In this document: in pieces, positions 20,004 through 31,089 of the stretch
How positions within the stretch are numbered: position 1 is the stretch's first letter
Layout: every line of letters begins with the position of its first letter
Source: Pseudoips prasinana
Lineage: Eukaryota > Arthropoda > Insecta > Lepidoptera > Nolidae
DNA length: 64,000 bases
Assembly (NCBI GenBank): GCA_951640165.1
Contig: OX621266.1
Span: 8,928,001 to 8,992,000 of the forward strand
Direction: 5' to 3'
Position numbers and translations under genes: made by a program
Notes under the pieces: model-generated
What the model saw: the letters and a program-made list of their open reading frames with translations, nothing else
Databases searched by the model: none
What the model was told of the DNA's origin: nothing

Positions 20004-22108
20004 TAGTCGGTCATCGCACCCCCCTCCTCCACAGCCGCTGAGGTCCCAGCCACTGGGACGGCGGTGGCAACGACAGGCCGGGTCAGCGCCTGTACTTTCC
20101 CCTTCTTAAGGGGAGGACTGCAGTTCCTCCCCTTCATTATGTGGCCCGCAGGGCGGCCACTGGCGGCACAGACCGTGCAGTGCGGCGTGGCGGCATTGCA
20201 GGAGGCGGCTTTGTGCCCCTCCTTGCCGCAGCGGTAGCAGCTGTCCGTCCTGTCTATTGTGGACGGACAGAGAGCTCGGGTGTGTCCGATGCCGAAGCAC
20301 TTATAACACCTTAACGGCTGGTCTTCAAGGGCCCGGACTGCACCCGAGCTGAAGCCAACGGCGAGCCGTCCCTTTTCGAGGACGGCTTTGGCAGCGGCGA
20401 CTGGGCACTCTAGGCGAATGGTGCCCATGCCGCCGCGCCCGGGCCTGATGCCCCCGCCTTGTACCGCTGCGACTTCGCAGCCCCCTATGGCTGCGATTGC
20501 TGCCACCACCTCCTCCTTGGTGACGGAGTCATCCAGGTCCGTCACCTCGATGGCCGCCGACTTCACCGGCCTGGCCACCTACGCCACGTCCGCGATGACC
20601 TCCCGCAGCTTCGCTGCGAAGAGGTCCGCGTGTTTTGCGCCCTCCGCACCCGGGAACTCGAAAATTCGAGCCCCAGCCTGCGTCCGGCGGCACGAGACTT
20701 TACCGATCCCCAATTTGGTAGGATCGGCATTGGCACGCGCCCGCAACATCACGGACGCGTACGTCTCGCCCCGCTCCGCAGCCTTTGTGGTGAGCGTCAT
20801 CACGACGGCTGCGGTCTTGGGAGGAACCAAGTTCCTCCTGACACCGGCTGGGGTCGAACCCTTCCCCTTTCCCTTGCCAGTCGTCTGTGACTGACCGGCA
20901 GGGGTGGTGGCGGAGGCGGCAGGGGGGGTGGTTTTCCCCCTCCCTTTACCCTTGCCAGTCGGCCTCGACTGGCTGGGAGTGGTGGTGGCAGGGACGGCAG
21001 GGACGACAGCTGCCGTCTTTTTGCCTTTGCCCTTACCCTTACCGACCACCTTCGTCCAGCCCTGCTGGTTGGTCGGGGTGGTGGACGGGAGTTGGGCGTC
21101 CTCCGTCTGGGAGGTTGCCACCGGCTCCACTCGCCTCTTGTCCGCCGCAAGCGGCGGTCGGAGGATCTTTGCCGGCAAGAGCCGGTCCTCAATTCCCGCT
21201 ATGCAGGACCGAACGAATGCCCTCTCATCCGCCATAACTTTGCGGAGGACATCTTCAAGGCCGGGGGAGGAGGCAAGGCCCTCTGCCGCAGGTCTAGGCT
21301 CGGCTTGGGATGGCCGGGCCGTGGCTTCAGCCAGCTTCAGATGCAGCTGGCTGACCTCCGACTGCAGGCGATCTACCTTCGCCTGCAGTTGCCGCGTTTC
21401 ATCGCTGGCCTTGCGGTCCACCAGCTCCGCGACGATGCCACGCATGCTGGCGGCCCGGCATCTGAGGGACTTCTGGAAAGTCCCCTTCAGATGCGAGGAC
21501 TTGGCGGCGACCTCCACGATCGCCTCTTCGTCCTCCAAGGCCATCTTCTCCAGTTCGGCCAGGGAGTGGTTCGCGTACAGGACGCGGGCCGCACCGTAGT
21601 CGGCCTTGGCACGAGCGACGCGCGCCCGTTCCTCCCTGGCCGCAACCCGCTCCTCCAGCTCTTGCTGGAGCTGCTCCCGCCGTGCCAGGTCCAGCTCGCG
21701 CTGGGCGTCGGCTAAACCCACATCGTGGGTGTCTGCCGCTGTTGTCGCCTTTTTGGCCTTTGTCTTCTTCTTTGGCTCCTTCGCCGAACCCGAGCCGGAG
21801 GAGCCATCGGACACGACTTTGAGAAAGCTCCGCTTCCTCGATCCCGATCGTGATCGAGCATCAATCACCATTGAGCTAGCACCCGACACAACGGACTCGT
21901 TGTCGGAGTCCGACAAATCGTCCGCCCTCCCTCCGTAGAAGGCTCTGCCTTCGTTCGACGCCGACGCGTCGCGTTGGCCCTGAGAAGGGCCTTTTGGTTG
22001 GCCCTGAGAAGGGCCTTTGGGTTGGCCCTGAGAAGGGCCTTTGGGTTGGCCCTGAGAAGGGCCTTTTGTAATGAAATGCCCGAGGGCATCCCGCGGTTGT
22101 TTGGGCAT
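20003..22108 (-). pseudogene. ORF1 of S3, interrupted by one amber codon
   Basis: A gag-like protein starting at ATG 22108 (MPKQPRDALGHF), aligned with the S7 ORF1 start. In order: four GPSQGQPK-type repeats, a Ser/Asp-rich region, basic clusters (SRKRSFLKVV, KEPKKKTKAKK), a coiled-coil-like Glu/Arg/Ala stretch, a second heptad segment (KVDRLQSEVSQLHLKLAEA), a GKGKGKGKK low-complexity region, a conserved fold (VTDLDDSVTKEEVVAAIAAIGG) and knuckles CYKCFGIGHTRALC, CYRCGKEGHKAASC and CTVCAASGRPAGH. Codon AAG of ADVA-K-VARP is TAG at 20579-20581, which would cut off the knuckle part. Its own stop overlaps the ORF2 start in TAATG. Confidence 0.9.
21973..22069 (-). repeat. 24-bp coding minisatellite (GPSQGQPK) in S3 ORF1
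   Basis: Four tandem 24-bp units give GPSQGQPK repeats near the protein N-terminus. Each unit contains the self-complementary GGCCCT/AGGGCC pair. S7 carries the same four-copy tract at 35228-35319. Confidence 0.9.
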
Positions 22109-22264
22109 TCTCAGCAATATTCGTAACTCACAAGGCAATAAGATAATTACGATGCACAGTGCACTTTGGCCGTACCCAGCCTGCCACTCCGTTACGGTGG
22201 TCAGGACTGGGACGTTTCCGGGGAACGCGACGTGGACGCAAGCACTGTGGGGTGGTTCCCCGGC

Positions 22265-22274
22265 TAACCTAACC
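22265..22274 (+). repeat. Telomeric repeat remnant TAACCTAACC
   Basis: Two CCTAA units lie between the 5' end of S3 and the poly(T) of S4. Confidence 0.93.
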
Positions 22275-22613
22275 TTTTTTTTTTTTTTTTTGTTTGCGCT
22301 GGGAAAAAATGCGTTACGCATACCCGCCCATTGGGGGATGGACGGGTTATGTGGGACTCTCCGGCTACTCCGGCATACCCACTAAAATAACCCAGCGGCA
22401 CTCCCGCATCGTCTATTTGGAGGAGGACTGGGAAACCGGCACAGCCTTTACGTCCAGTCCCCCACCGACGACCGCCCGCCTTAACAGCGGGGCCCGCACG
22501 CCCCTCCCTTAGTGGAGGGGCCCGGAAACGACCGTGAGTGCTCGGCCGTTCCCGCCCGACGAGGGTGGTGATTGGTGCAATGCGAGCGAAGGCGCCCCCG
22601 CGCCTGTCGCCCG

Positions 22614-24639
22614 CTAATCACCACCAGAAGGAGGGAGGCGACGATCGTACAACCGCCGTCTCCCGCCCCTTCTTCGCCTGCGGAGCGGCGGCGCGAGAGG
22701 ATCATCCTCCCGCACGCGCTCCGCCACCTCCTTTTGCGACATGACATTCTCGCAAAAGGAGGCAACCGCCGTCCAAGCCTCCTCACTCCCCAGCATGGAG
22801 TTGACCACACTGGGAAGTGAGAGGTCCTGCCCGACCACATCTGTCAGGGCACGGCGCAGCTCAGCCCAGGCTGGGCACACCTCGAGGGTGTGCTGCGCCG
22901 TGTCCTCCGCGGCTCCACAATCGTGGCACGCCGGGGTTTCCTCCCTCTGAATCCGATGCAGGTGCGTTCCGAAGCAGCCATGCCCGGACAACACCTGCAC
23001 CAGACGGAACGAGAGGAAACCGTGGGGGCGCTCGATCCAGTCCCGCAGGACAGGACCGAGCGCGTCCAGCGTCCGGCGTCCAAATGTGGCGGAGGCGAGA
23101 TCCCTTGTCCAGTGTAGGACGATTGCGTCCCTCGCCTCCCGCCGCACGGCATCCCGCTCTTGCGCGGCGGGGCGCTCACCCAGCGCCCTACGCCGCGCCG
23201 CCCATTCGTACACTCTGGCGAGCACCCATGCCTCCAATTCCCATGGAGGGGTGCCGGCCAGAGCGCACGCCGCCGCGAAGCCCACTGAGCGGTAGGCTCT
23301 CGCCACCCGCTGTGCAATGGCCCGTTGGGGCCTGCGGATGGCGGTTGCATTCTCCCTCCGGTGGAGGGAGTCCGCCCAGATGGGTGCCCCATATAGGGCC
23401 ATGCTTTTGAGAATGCCGGCATAGAGGCGCCGGCATCGCTCCTTGGGCCCTCCCAGGTTCCGAAGCCGAATCCAGCAACGCCGGCTCTAGGGTCTCCGTT
23501 AGTGGGGGGCCATAAGGGCGCAGCTGGCTCCGCGCCAGCTTGTATGGCCTCCCAAACGGATCCCTATCGAGTCCCTCCAGCATCTCGGCCCTTGCCGAGT
23601 CTTCGGCGGTGCACATTGCCGACTTGAGGACCGTCTTTGCCTCTACGTAAGAGGCGTAGAGGCGGTCCTCCTCGGCCTGACATCGGCTGGTCTGCCGCCG
23701 ACTCCGCGTGTAGGCCCTCCTGGCCTCCACGCACGCGGCCCGGAGCGCCGCCAGCTCCCCCGTCCACCAATAAACGGCGCGACGGGGAGGCGGACGGCGA
23801 GACCGAGGCATGCTGGAATTGCACACCTCGGTCAGGGACCTCCGCAGCTGGACCGCTGCGGCGTCCACGTCCGTCACCTCCACAGGGGGCGAGAGCCAGT
23901 CCTCGAGGAACGCTGCCTCCAGGGCTGCCTCCCGGTCCAGGCGGGTGAGAGCCCACCGCGGGAAGGGAGATTGGCCCGAGCGGGCCATCCCCCGCGGGCT
24001 CTGGGTGGAGATGTCGAACCGCACATATCGGTGGTCCGACAGGGTCTCCACCATCTCCACCCGCCAGTTCACGACGCGTGCGGCTAGCACAGGGGTGGCG
24101 AACGACACGTCCACCACTGACCCTCCCTGTTGCCGCACACACGTGTGAACATCCCCCCTGTTCAGGAGGGACACGCCGCACGAAGCCGACCAAAATTCGA
24201 CGGCGCGCCCCCGGACGTTGCAGGACGCCGCTGCATTGCCCCAGGCCACCGCCTTGGCGTTCAGGTCGCCCAACACGACGACCTGACGTGGCGCCGCCCT
24301 CCCGACGACTGCCGTTAGGACTTCGAAAAAATCCTCGAAGTCCCTTAGAGGGCGGTTCGGGGAGAAATAGACCCCGACCAGGGCTATTTCTCCCCACGCG
24401 GCGGCCACGTATCCCGGACCCCTCTCTAAAAGCGAGAGGGGAGGGGAGTCCGTGGCAGGCCGCGACACCAACGCCACCAAGCCGTCTCGATCACCCAGCC
24501 AACGGCCAGGTATCGAGTACGGCTCGGCGACCACCGCCACGTCCACCAACCACTCGGCCACAGTCTGCATCAGCAGATCCTGTGCCGCTCTGCAGTGGTT
24601 GGTGTTCGCCTGGAGGATGCGATGTTCGACCCTACCCAT
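22614..24639 (-). pseudogene. ORF2 of S4 lacking the RT core
   Basis: From ATG 24639 the endonuclease is complete (QANTNHCRAAQDLL, VAEPYSIPG, GDLNAKAVAWGN, LSDHRYVRFD), followed by the linker to LTETLEPALLD. At about 23458-23470 the sequence jumps to the region of the post-RT segment RRLYAGILKSMALYGAPIW, with a few unmatched bases (GAAGCCGAA) at the join, and the frame changes. All catalytic RT motifs, including YADD, are gone. The C-terminus (CHDCGAAEDTAQH, CPAWAEL, PPSGGD) is intact in its own frame. The copy cannot encode a reverse transcriptase. Confidence 0.92.
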
Positions 24640-25339
24640 TAGTCAGTCATCGCACCCCCCTCCTCCACAGCCGCTGAGGTCCCAGCTACTGGGACGGCGG
24701 TGGCAACGACAGGCCGGGTCGGCGCCTGTACTTTCCCCTTCTTAAGGGGAGGACTGCAGTTCCTCCCCTTCATTATGTGGCCCGCAGGGCGGCCACTGGC
24801 GGCACAGACCGTGCAGTGCGGCGTGGCGGCGTTGCAGGAGGCGGCTTTGTGTCCCTCCTTGCCGCAGCGGTAGCAGGCGTCCGTCCTGTCTATTGTGGAC
24901 GGACAGAGTGCTCGGGTGTGTCCGATGCCGAAGCACTTGTAACACCTCAGAGGCTGGTCCTCCAGTGCCCGGACTGCACCCGAGCTGAAGCCCACGGCGA
25001 GCCGTCCCTTTTCGAGGACGGCTTTGGCAGCGGCGACTGGGCACTCTAGGCGAATGGTACCCATGCCGCCGCGCCCGGGCCTGATGCCCCCGCCTTGTAC
25101 CGCTGCGACTTCGCAGCCCCCTATGGCTGCGATTGCTGCCACCACCTCCTCCTTGGTGACGGAGTCGTCCAGATCCGTCACCTCGATGGCCGCCGACTTC
25201 ACCGGCCTGGCCACCTTCGCCGCATCCGCAATGACCTCCTGCAGCTTTTTTGCAAAGAGGTCCGCGTTCTTCGCGCCCTCGGCACCCGGGAACTCGAAAA
25301 TTCGAGCCCCAGCCTGCGTCCGGCGGCACGAGACTTTAC
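24639..25339 (-). pseudogene. ORF1 C-terminal fragment of S4
   Basis: It encodes the end of ORF1 from a CRRTQAGARIFEFPGAEG segment through AKKLQEVIADAAKVARPVKS to the knuckles CYKCFGIGHTRALC and CYRCGKEGHKAASC, ending in the TAATG. There is no start codon; the sequence is cut at about 25339 by the chimeric junction with S5. The remaining frame is uninterrupted, so the fragment lost its front end by rearrangement and not by decay. Confidence 0.85.
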
Positions 25340-27768
25340 CTAAGTGGAGAGGCCCGGGAACGACCGTGAGTGCTCGGCCGTTCCCGCCCGACGAGGGTGG
25401 TGATTAGTGCAATGCGAGCGAAGGCGCCCCCGCGCCTGTCGCCCGCTAATCACCACCAGAAGGAGGGAGGCGACGATCGTACAACCGCCGTCTCCCACCC
25501 CTTCTTCGCCTGCGGAGCGGCGGCGCGAGAGGATCGTCCTCCCGCGCGCGCTCCGCCGCCTCCTTTTGCCACATGACGTCCTCGCAAAAGGAGAGGTCCA
25601 GCCCAACGACGGTATTCAGGGCACGGCGCAGCTCAGCCCAGGCTGGGCACACCTCGAGGGTGTGCTGCGCCGTGTCCTCCGCGGCTCCACAGTCGTGGCA
25701 CGCCGGGGTTTCCTCCCTCCGAATCCGGTGCAGGTGCGTTCCGAAACAGCCATGTCCGGACAACACCTGCACTAAACGGAACGAGAGGAAACCGTGGGGG
25801 CGCTCGAGCCATTCCCGCAGGACGGGACCGAGCGTGTCCAGCGTCCGGCGCCCAAAGGTGGCGGAGGCGAGGTCCCGTGCCCAGTGCAGGACGATGGCGT
25901 CCCTCGCCTCCCGCCGCACGGCCTCCCGCTCTTGCGCGGCGGGGCGCTCACCTAGCGCCCTACGCCGCGCCGCCCATTCGTATACTCTGGCGAGCACCCA
26001 TGCCTCCAATTCCCAGGGAGGGGTGCCGGCCAGAGCGCACGCCGCCGCAAAGCCCACTGAGCGGTAGGCCCTCGCCACCCGCTGTGCAATGGCCCGTTGG
26101 GGCCTGCGGATGGCGGTTGCATTCTCCCTCCTGTGGAGGGAGTCCGCCCAGATGGGTGCCCCATACAGGGCCATGCTCTTGAGGATGCCGGCATAGAGGC
26201 GCCGGCATCGCTCCTTGGGCCCTCCCAGGTTTGGGAGGAGCCATGAGAGGGCGTCCGCGGCTTTCAGCAGGCGCGTCGACAGCCCGCTAAAGTACGGGCC
26301 GAAGCGCCACCTGCTGTCCAGCACGAGGCCCAGATACTTCATCCGGGCCCCGACCCCTATCCGGACGCCCTCCACCACGATGTGGGCGTCAGGTGGGCAG
26401 CGCTGCCGAGGCCCGTGAAAGAACACGGCCTCGGTCTTGTTCAGCGCTACCCCCAATCCAAGCTGGCGGATCCTACCTGCCACTAAGGATCCGCCAGCTG
26501 AGGCCAGACAGGCCGCCTCCCTAAAATCCCTCCCCCGGGCAACGAGGAGAGTGTCATCCGCGTAGCAGATGACACTCGTGCCCTGGAGGAGGGTGCCCCG
26601 CAGGAGCCAGTCAAATCCGATGTTCCACAGGAGGGGCCCCAGCACCGAACCCTGTGGAACACCGGACTCCACTCTGTAGCGCCTGATCCTGGCCGCCTTG
26701 TCCACCAGAAGGACCTCTCGGTCCTCCAGGTAGCTGGCCAGGATCGCCCGCAGATATTGGGGCACTCCGTAGTATCGGAGTGCCTCCAATATGGTCGAGT
26801 GGGGCACGGAGTTGAAGGCGTTGGCGATGTCGAACGACACCGCCAACACTCCGTCCCCAGCCTCGACCGCCTCCCGCACCTGGCCCCTGAGTAGGGCCAA
26901 TGCGTCGACCGTCGAACGCCCTTGTCGGAACCCGAACTGGGCGTCCGACAGGTCCGGCCCTACCTCCCGCAGCTGACTATTAAGCCGGGTGGCGATGATC
27001 CCCTCGAACAGTTTACCGACCTCATCGAGTAAAACGATGGGCCGGTATGCCGAGGGGGAGTCCACCGGGCGTCCCTCCTTGCGGAGAAGGCACAACTTGC
27101 CTTCCTTCCATAGCTTCGGGAACCTCCCAGCCGCCAAGCACGCGCTGAAGAGGTCCCGAAGCCTTTCCTCCATTAGGGACGCCGCGATGGCCACCACCCG
27201 TGCGGGGACGCCGTCCGGTCCAGGGGCCGTCTTCTTCGCGCGGAGGGGCAGAACCCCCGCGCGAAGTTCCTCCGCCGACACTGGAGGCACCTCCTCCTCC
27301 GGCGAAGCCACCACCCCCCCCAGCGGGGGGTTCATCGTTGGAGGGGTGAATTCGGTCCTGCGCGGAAACAGTGACCGAACCACCCCATCCAGCAACGCCG
27401 GCTCTAGGGTCTCCGTTATTGGGGGACCATATGGACGCAGCTGGCTCCGCGCCAGCTTGTATGGTCTCCCAAACGGATCCCTGTCGAGGCCCTCCAGCAT
27501 CTCCGCTCTTGCCGAGTCCTCGGCGGCGCACATTGCCGACTTGAGGACCGTCTTTGCCTCTACGTAAGAGGCGTAGAGGCGGTCCTCCTCGGCCTAACAT
27601 CGGCCGGCGCGCCGCCGACTCCGCGTGTAGGCCCTCCTGGCCTCCACGCACTCGGCTCGGAGCCCCGCCAGCTCCACCGTCCACCAATAAACGGCGCGAC
27701 GGGGAGGCGGACGGCGAGACCGAGGCATGCTGGAATTGCACACCTCGGTCAGGGACCTCCGGAGCTGA
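25340..27768 (-). mobile_element. SART-like element S5, truncated at both ends
   Basis: It starts inside the 3' UTR (no tail, no telomeric repeat) and ends inside the endonuclease-RT linker of ORF2 at about 27768, where it meets the 3' UTR of S6. The junction shares a short ACCG match between the two partners, suggesting microhomology-mediated or unequal recombination between copies. Confidence 0.85.
25446..27768 (-). pseudogene. ORF2 fragment of S5 (RT and C-terminus)
   Basis: It keeps the full RT (APGPDGVPARV, FDIANAFNSVP, ESGVPQGSVLGPLLWN, YADD) and the C-terminus with CHDCGAAEDTAQH. Lesions: CAG to TAG at 27594-27596 in the RCQAEEDR segment, and an in-frame loss of 21 codons between ALNTVVGLDLS and FCEDV that other copies keep. 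The endonuclease is absent because of the junction at 27768. From 27533 to the stop the frame is open for 695 codons. Confidence 0.9.
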
Positions 27769-27918
27769 ACCGACGACCGCCCGCCTTTACAGCGGGGCCC
27801 GCACGCCCCTCCCTAAGTGGAGGGGCCCGGGAACGACCGTGAGTGCTCGGCCGTTCCCTCCCGACGAGGGTGGTGATTACTGCAATGCGAGCGAAGGCGC
27901 CCCCGCGCCTGTCGCCCG

Positions 27919-30900
27919 CTAATCACCACCAGAAGGAGGGAAGCGACGATCGTACAACCGCCGTCTCCCACCCCTTCGTCGCCTGCGGAGCGGCGGCGCG
28001 AGAGGATCATCCTCCCGCGTACGCTCCGCCGCCTCCTTTTGCGACATGACATCCTCGCAAAAGGAGGCAACCGCCGCCCAAGCCTGCTCACTCCCCAGCA
28101 TGGAGTTCACCACACTGGGAAGTGACAGGTCCAACCCGACTATGTCGGTCAGGGCACGACGCAGCTCAGCCCAGGCTGGGCACACCTCGAGGGTGTGCTG
28201 CGCCGTGTCCTCCGCGGCTCCACACTCGTGGCACGCCGGGGCTTCCTCCCTCTGAATCCGATGCAGGTGCGTTCCGAAGCAGCCATGCCCGGACAACACC
28301 TGCACCAGACGGAACGAGAGGAAACCGTGGGGGCGCTCGAGCCAGTCCTGCAGGACTGGACCGAGCGCGTCCAGCGTCCGGCGCCCAAAGGTGGCGGAGG
28401 CGAGATCACGTGCCCAGTGGAGGACGATGGCATCCCTCGCCTCCCGCCGCACGGCCTCCCGCTCTTCCGCGGCTGGGCGCTCACCCAGCGCCCTACGCCG
28501 CGCCGTCCACTCGTAGACTCTGGCGAGCACCCATGCCTCCAATTCCCATGGAGGGGTGCCGGCCAGAGCGCACGCCGCCGCGAAGCCCACCGAGCGGTAG
28601 GCTCGCGCCACCCGCTGTGCAATGGCCCGTTGGGGCCGGCGGATGGCGGTTGCATTCTCTTTCCTGTGGAGGGAGTCCGCCCAGATGGGAGCCCCATATA
28701 GGGCCATGCTTTTGAGGATGCCGGCATAGAGGCGCCGGCATCGCTCCTTGGGCCCTCCGAGGTTTGGGAGGAGCCATGAGAGGGCGTCCGCGGCTTTCAG
28801 CAGGCGCGTCGACAGCCCGCTAAAGTGCGGGCCGAAGCGCCACCTGCTGTCCAGCACGAGGCCCAGATACTTCATCTGGGCCCCGACCCCTATCCGGACG
28901 CCCTCCACCACGATGTGGGCGTCAGGAGGGCAGCGCTGCCGAGGCCCGTGAAAGAACACGGCCTCGGTCTTGTTCAGCGCTACCCTCAAACCAAGCTGGC
29001 GGATCCTACCTGCCACTAAGGATCCGCCAGCTGAGGCCAGACAGGCCGCCTCCCGAAAGTCCCTCCCCCGGGCAACGAGGAGAGTGTCATCCGCGTAGCA
29101 GATGACACTCGTGCCCTGGAGGAGGGTGCCGCGCAGCAGCCAATCGAATCCGATGTTCCACAAGAGGGGCCCCAGCACCGAACCCTGTGGAACACCGGAC
29201 TCCGCGCCGTAGCGCCTGATCCTGGCCGTCCTGTCCGCCAGGAGGACCTCCCGGTCCTCCAGGTAGTTGGCCAGGATCACCCGCAGATATTGGGGCACTC
29301 CGTGGTACCGGAGTGCCTCCAATATGGTCGAGTGGGGCACGGAGTTGAAGGCGTTGGCGATGTCGAACGACACCGCCAACACTCCGTCCCCAGCTCCAAC
29401 CGCCTCCTGCACTTGGCCCCTGAGTAGGGCCACCGCGTCGACCGTCGAACGCCCCTGTCGAAACCCGAACTGGGCGTCCGACAGGTCTGGCCCTACCTCC
29501 CGCAACTGGCTATTAAGCCGGGTGGCGATGATCCCCTCGAACAATTTACCGACCTCATCGAGCAGAACGATGGGCCGGTATGCCGAGGGGGAGTCCACCG
29601 GGCGTCCCTCCTTCCGGAGCAGGCAAAGCTGCCCCTCCTTCCAGATTTTCGGGAACCTCCCAGCCGTCAGGCACGCGCTGAAGAGGTCCCGAAACCTCTC
29701 CTCCATGAGGGACGCCGCGATGGCCACCACCCGTGCGGGGACACCATCCGGTCCAGGGGCCGTCTTCTTCGCGCGGAGGGACAGAACCCCCGCGCGAAAT
29801 TCCTCCACCGATACTGGAGGGACCTCCTCCTCCGGCGAAGCCACCACCCCCCCCAGCGGGGGGTTCATCGTTGGTGGGGTGAAGTCGGTCCTGCGCGGAA
29901 ACAGTGACCGAACCACCCCATCCAGCAACGCCGGCTCTAGGGTCTCCGCTAATGGGGGACCGTAAGGGCGCAGCTGGCTCCGCGCCTGCTTATACGGCCT
30001 CCCAAACGGATCCCTGTCGAGGCCCTCCAGCATCTCGGCCTTTGCCGAGTCCTCGGCGGCGCACATTTCCGACTTGAGGACCGTCTTTGCCTCTAGGTAA
30101 GAGGCGTAGAAGCGGTCCTCCTCAGCCTGACATCGGCTGGTGCGCCGCCGACTCCGCGTGTAGGCCCTCCTGGCCTCCACGCACGCGGCCCGGAGCGCCG
30201 CCAGCTCCCCCGTCCACCAATAAACGGCGCGACGGGGAGGCGGACGGCGAGACCGAGGCATGCTCGAGTTGCACACCTCGGTCAGGGACCTCCGGAGCCG
30301 AACCGCTGCGACGTCGACGTCCGTGCCTTCTACAGGGGGCGAGAGCCAGTCCTGGAGGAACGCTGCCTCCTGGGCTGCCTCCCGGTCCAGGCGGGTGAGA
30401 GCCCACCGCGGGAAGGGAGATCGGCCCGAGCGGGCCATCCCCCGCGGGCTCTGGGTGGAGATGTCGAACCGCACATATCGGTGGTCCGACAGGGTCTCCA
30501 CCATCTCCACCCGCCAGTTCACGACGCGGGCGGCTAGCACGGGGGTGGCGAACGACACGTCCACCACTGACCCTCCCCGTTGCCGCACACACGTCTGAAC
30601 ATCCCCCCTGTTCAGGAGGGACACGCCGCACGAAGCCGACCAAAATTCGACGGCGCGCCCCCGGACGTTGCAGGACGCCGCTGAATTGCCCCAGGCCACC
30701 GACTTGGCGTTCAGGTCGCCTATTACGACGACCTGACGTGGTGCCGCCCTCCCGACGACTGCCGTAAGGACTTCGAGAAAGTTCTCGAAGTCCCTTAGAG
30801 GGCGGTTTGGGGAGAAATAGACCCCGACCAGGGCTATTTCTCCCCACGCGGCGGCCACGTATCCCGGACCCCTCTCTAAAAGCGAGAGGGGAGGGGAGTC

Positions 30901-31089
30901 CGTGGCAGGCCGCGACACCAACGCCACCAAGCCGTCCCGATCACCCAGCCAACGGCCAGGTATCGAGTACGGCTCGGCGACCACCGCCACGTCCACCAAC
31001 CACTCGGCCACAGTCTGCATCAGCAGATCCTGGGCCGCTCTGCAGTGGTTGGTGTTCGCCTGGAGGATGCGATGTTCGATCCTACCCAT
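27919..31089 (-). CDS. ORF2 of S6: intact endonuclease-reverse transcriptase
   Basis: A 1056-residue protein starting at the ATG in TAATG (plus 31087-31091). The N-terminal APE-type endonuclease has LQANTNHCRAAQDLL, VAEPYSIPG, GDLNAKSVAWGN, SVVDVSFATP and LSDHRYVRFD. The reverse transcriptase has APGPDGVPARV, YRPIVLLDEVGKLFE, QFGFRQGRSTVDAV, SFDIANAFNSVP, GVPQGSVLGPLLWN and YADD at residues 665-668. At the C-terminus is the R1-group Cys-His motif CHECGAAEDTAQHTLEVC, then a basic tail. There is no RNase H, as is usual for the R1 clade. The motifs are typical of R1/SART proteins, which cut the telomeric repeat and copy element RNA there. No disabling change is visible. As a reference copy it shows what each neighbour has lost. 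Activity is inferred, not shown. Confidence 0.93.
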   Translation of the reverse strand: MGRIEHRILQANTNHCRAAQDLLMQTVAEWLVDVAVVAEPYSIPGRWLGDRDGLVALVSRPATDSPPLSLLERGPGYVAAAWGEIALVGVYFSPNRPLRDFENFLEVLTAVVGRAAPRQVVVIGDLNAKSVAWGNSAASCNVRGRAVEFWSASCGVSLLNRGDVQTCVRQRGGSVVDVSFATPVLAARVVNWRVEMVETLSDHRYVRFDISTQSPRGMARSGRSPFPRWALTRLDREAAQEAAFLQDWLSPPVEGTDVDVAAVRLRRSLTEVCNSSMPRSRRPPPRRAVYWWTGELAALRAACVEARRAYTRSRRRTSRCQAEEDRFYASYLEAKTVLKSEMCAAEDSAKAEMLEGLDRDPFGRPYKQARSQLRPYGPPLAETLEPALLDGVVRSLFPRRTDFTPPTMNPPLGGVVASPEEEVPPVSVEEFRAGVLSLRAKKTAPGPDGVPARVVAIAASLMEERFRDLFSACLTAGRFPKIWKEGQLCLLRKEGRPVDSPSAYRPIVLLDEVGKLFEGIIATRLNSQLREVGPDLSDAQFGFRQGRSTVDAVALLRGQVQEAVGAGDGVLAVSFDIANAFNSVPHSTILEALRYHGVPQYLRVILANYLEDREVLLADRTARIRRYGAESGVPQGSVLGPLLWNIGFDWLLRGTLLQGTSVICYADDTLLVARGRDFREAACLASAGGSLVAGRIRQLGLRVALNKTEAVFFHGPRQRCPPDAHIVVEGVRIGVGAQMKYLGLVLDSRWRFGPHFSGLSTRLLKAADALSWLLPNLGGPKERCRRLYAGILKSMALYGAPIWADSLHRKENATAIRRPQRAIAQRVARAYRSVGFAAACALAGTPPWELEAWVLARVYEWTARRRALGERPAAEEREAVRREARDAIVLHWARDLASATFGRRTLDALGPVLQDWLERPHGFLSFRLVQVLSGHGCFGTHLHRIQREEAPACHECGAAEDTAQHTLEVCPAWAELRRALTDIVGLDLSLPSVVNSMLGSEQAWAAVASFCEDVMSQKEAAERTREDDPLAPPLRRRRRGGRRRLYDRRFPPSGGD

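Larger units (their letters stand above)
16515..22264 (-). mobile_element. SART-like element S3, full-length but inactivated
   Basis: The most complete S copy. It has a poly(A) tail (plus T13 at 16515-16527), the CCCAGCGCAAAC end variant, a 3' UTR, ORF2, TAATG coupling, ORF1 and a 5' UTR of about 155 bp (22109-22264). The 5' terminus reads GGGGAACCACCCCACAG in element sense and is bordered by TAACCTAACC on the plus strand. It carries a stop in ORF1 and a 14-bp deletion in ORF2. Confidence 0.9.
22275..25339 (-). mobile_element. SART-like element S4, internally deleted and 5'-truncated
   Basis: It has a poly(T) at 22275-22291 with the CCCAGCGCAAAC end variant and a 3' UTR. ORF2 has lost about 1.15 kb of the RT, and only the C-terminal third of ORF1 remains. 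At about 25339 it joins the 3' UTR of S5 directly, with no tail or telomeric repeat between, so this junction arose by deletion or recombination and not by simple insertion. Confidence 0.85.

Noticed and set aside
20590..22321. An ORF1 of S3 starting at 22321
   Set aside because: The extra N-terminus is translated from the poly(T) and 3' end of S4 (poly-Lys); the true start, aligned with S7, is at 22108.
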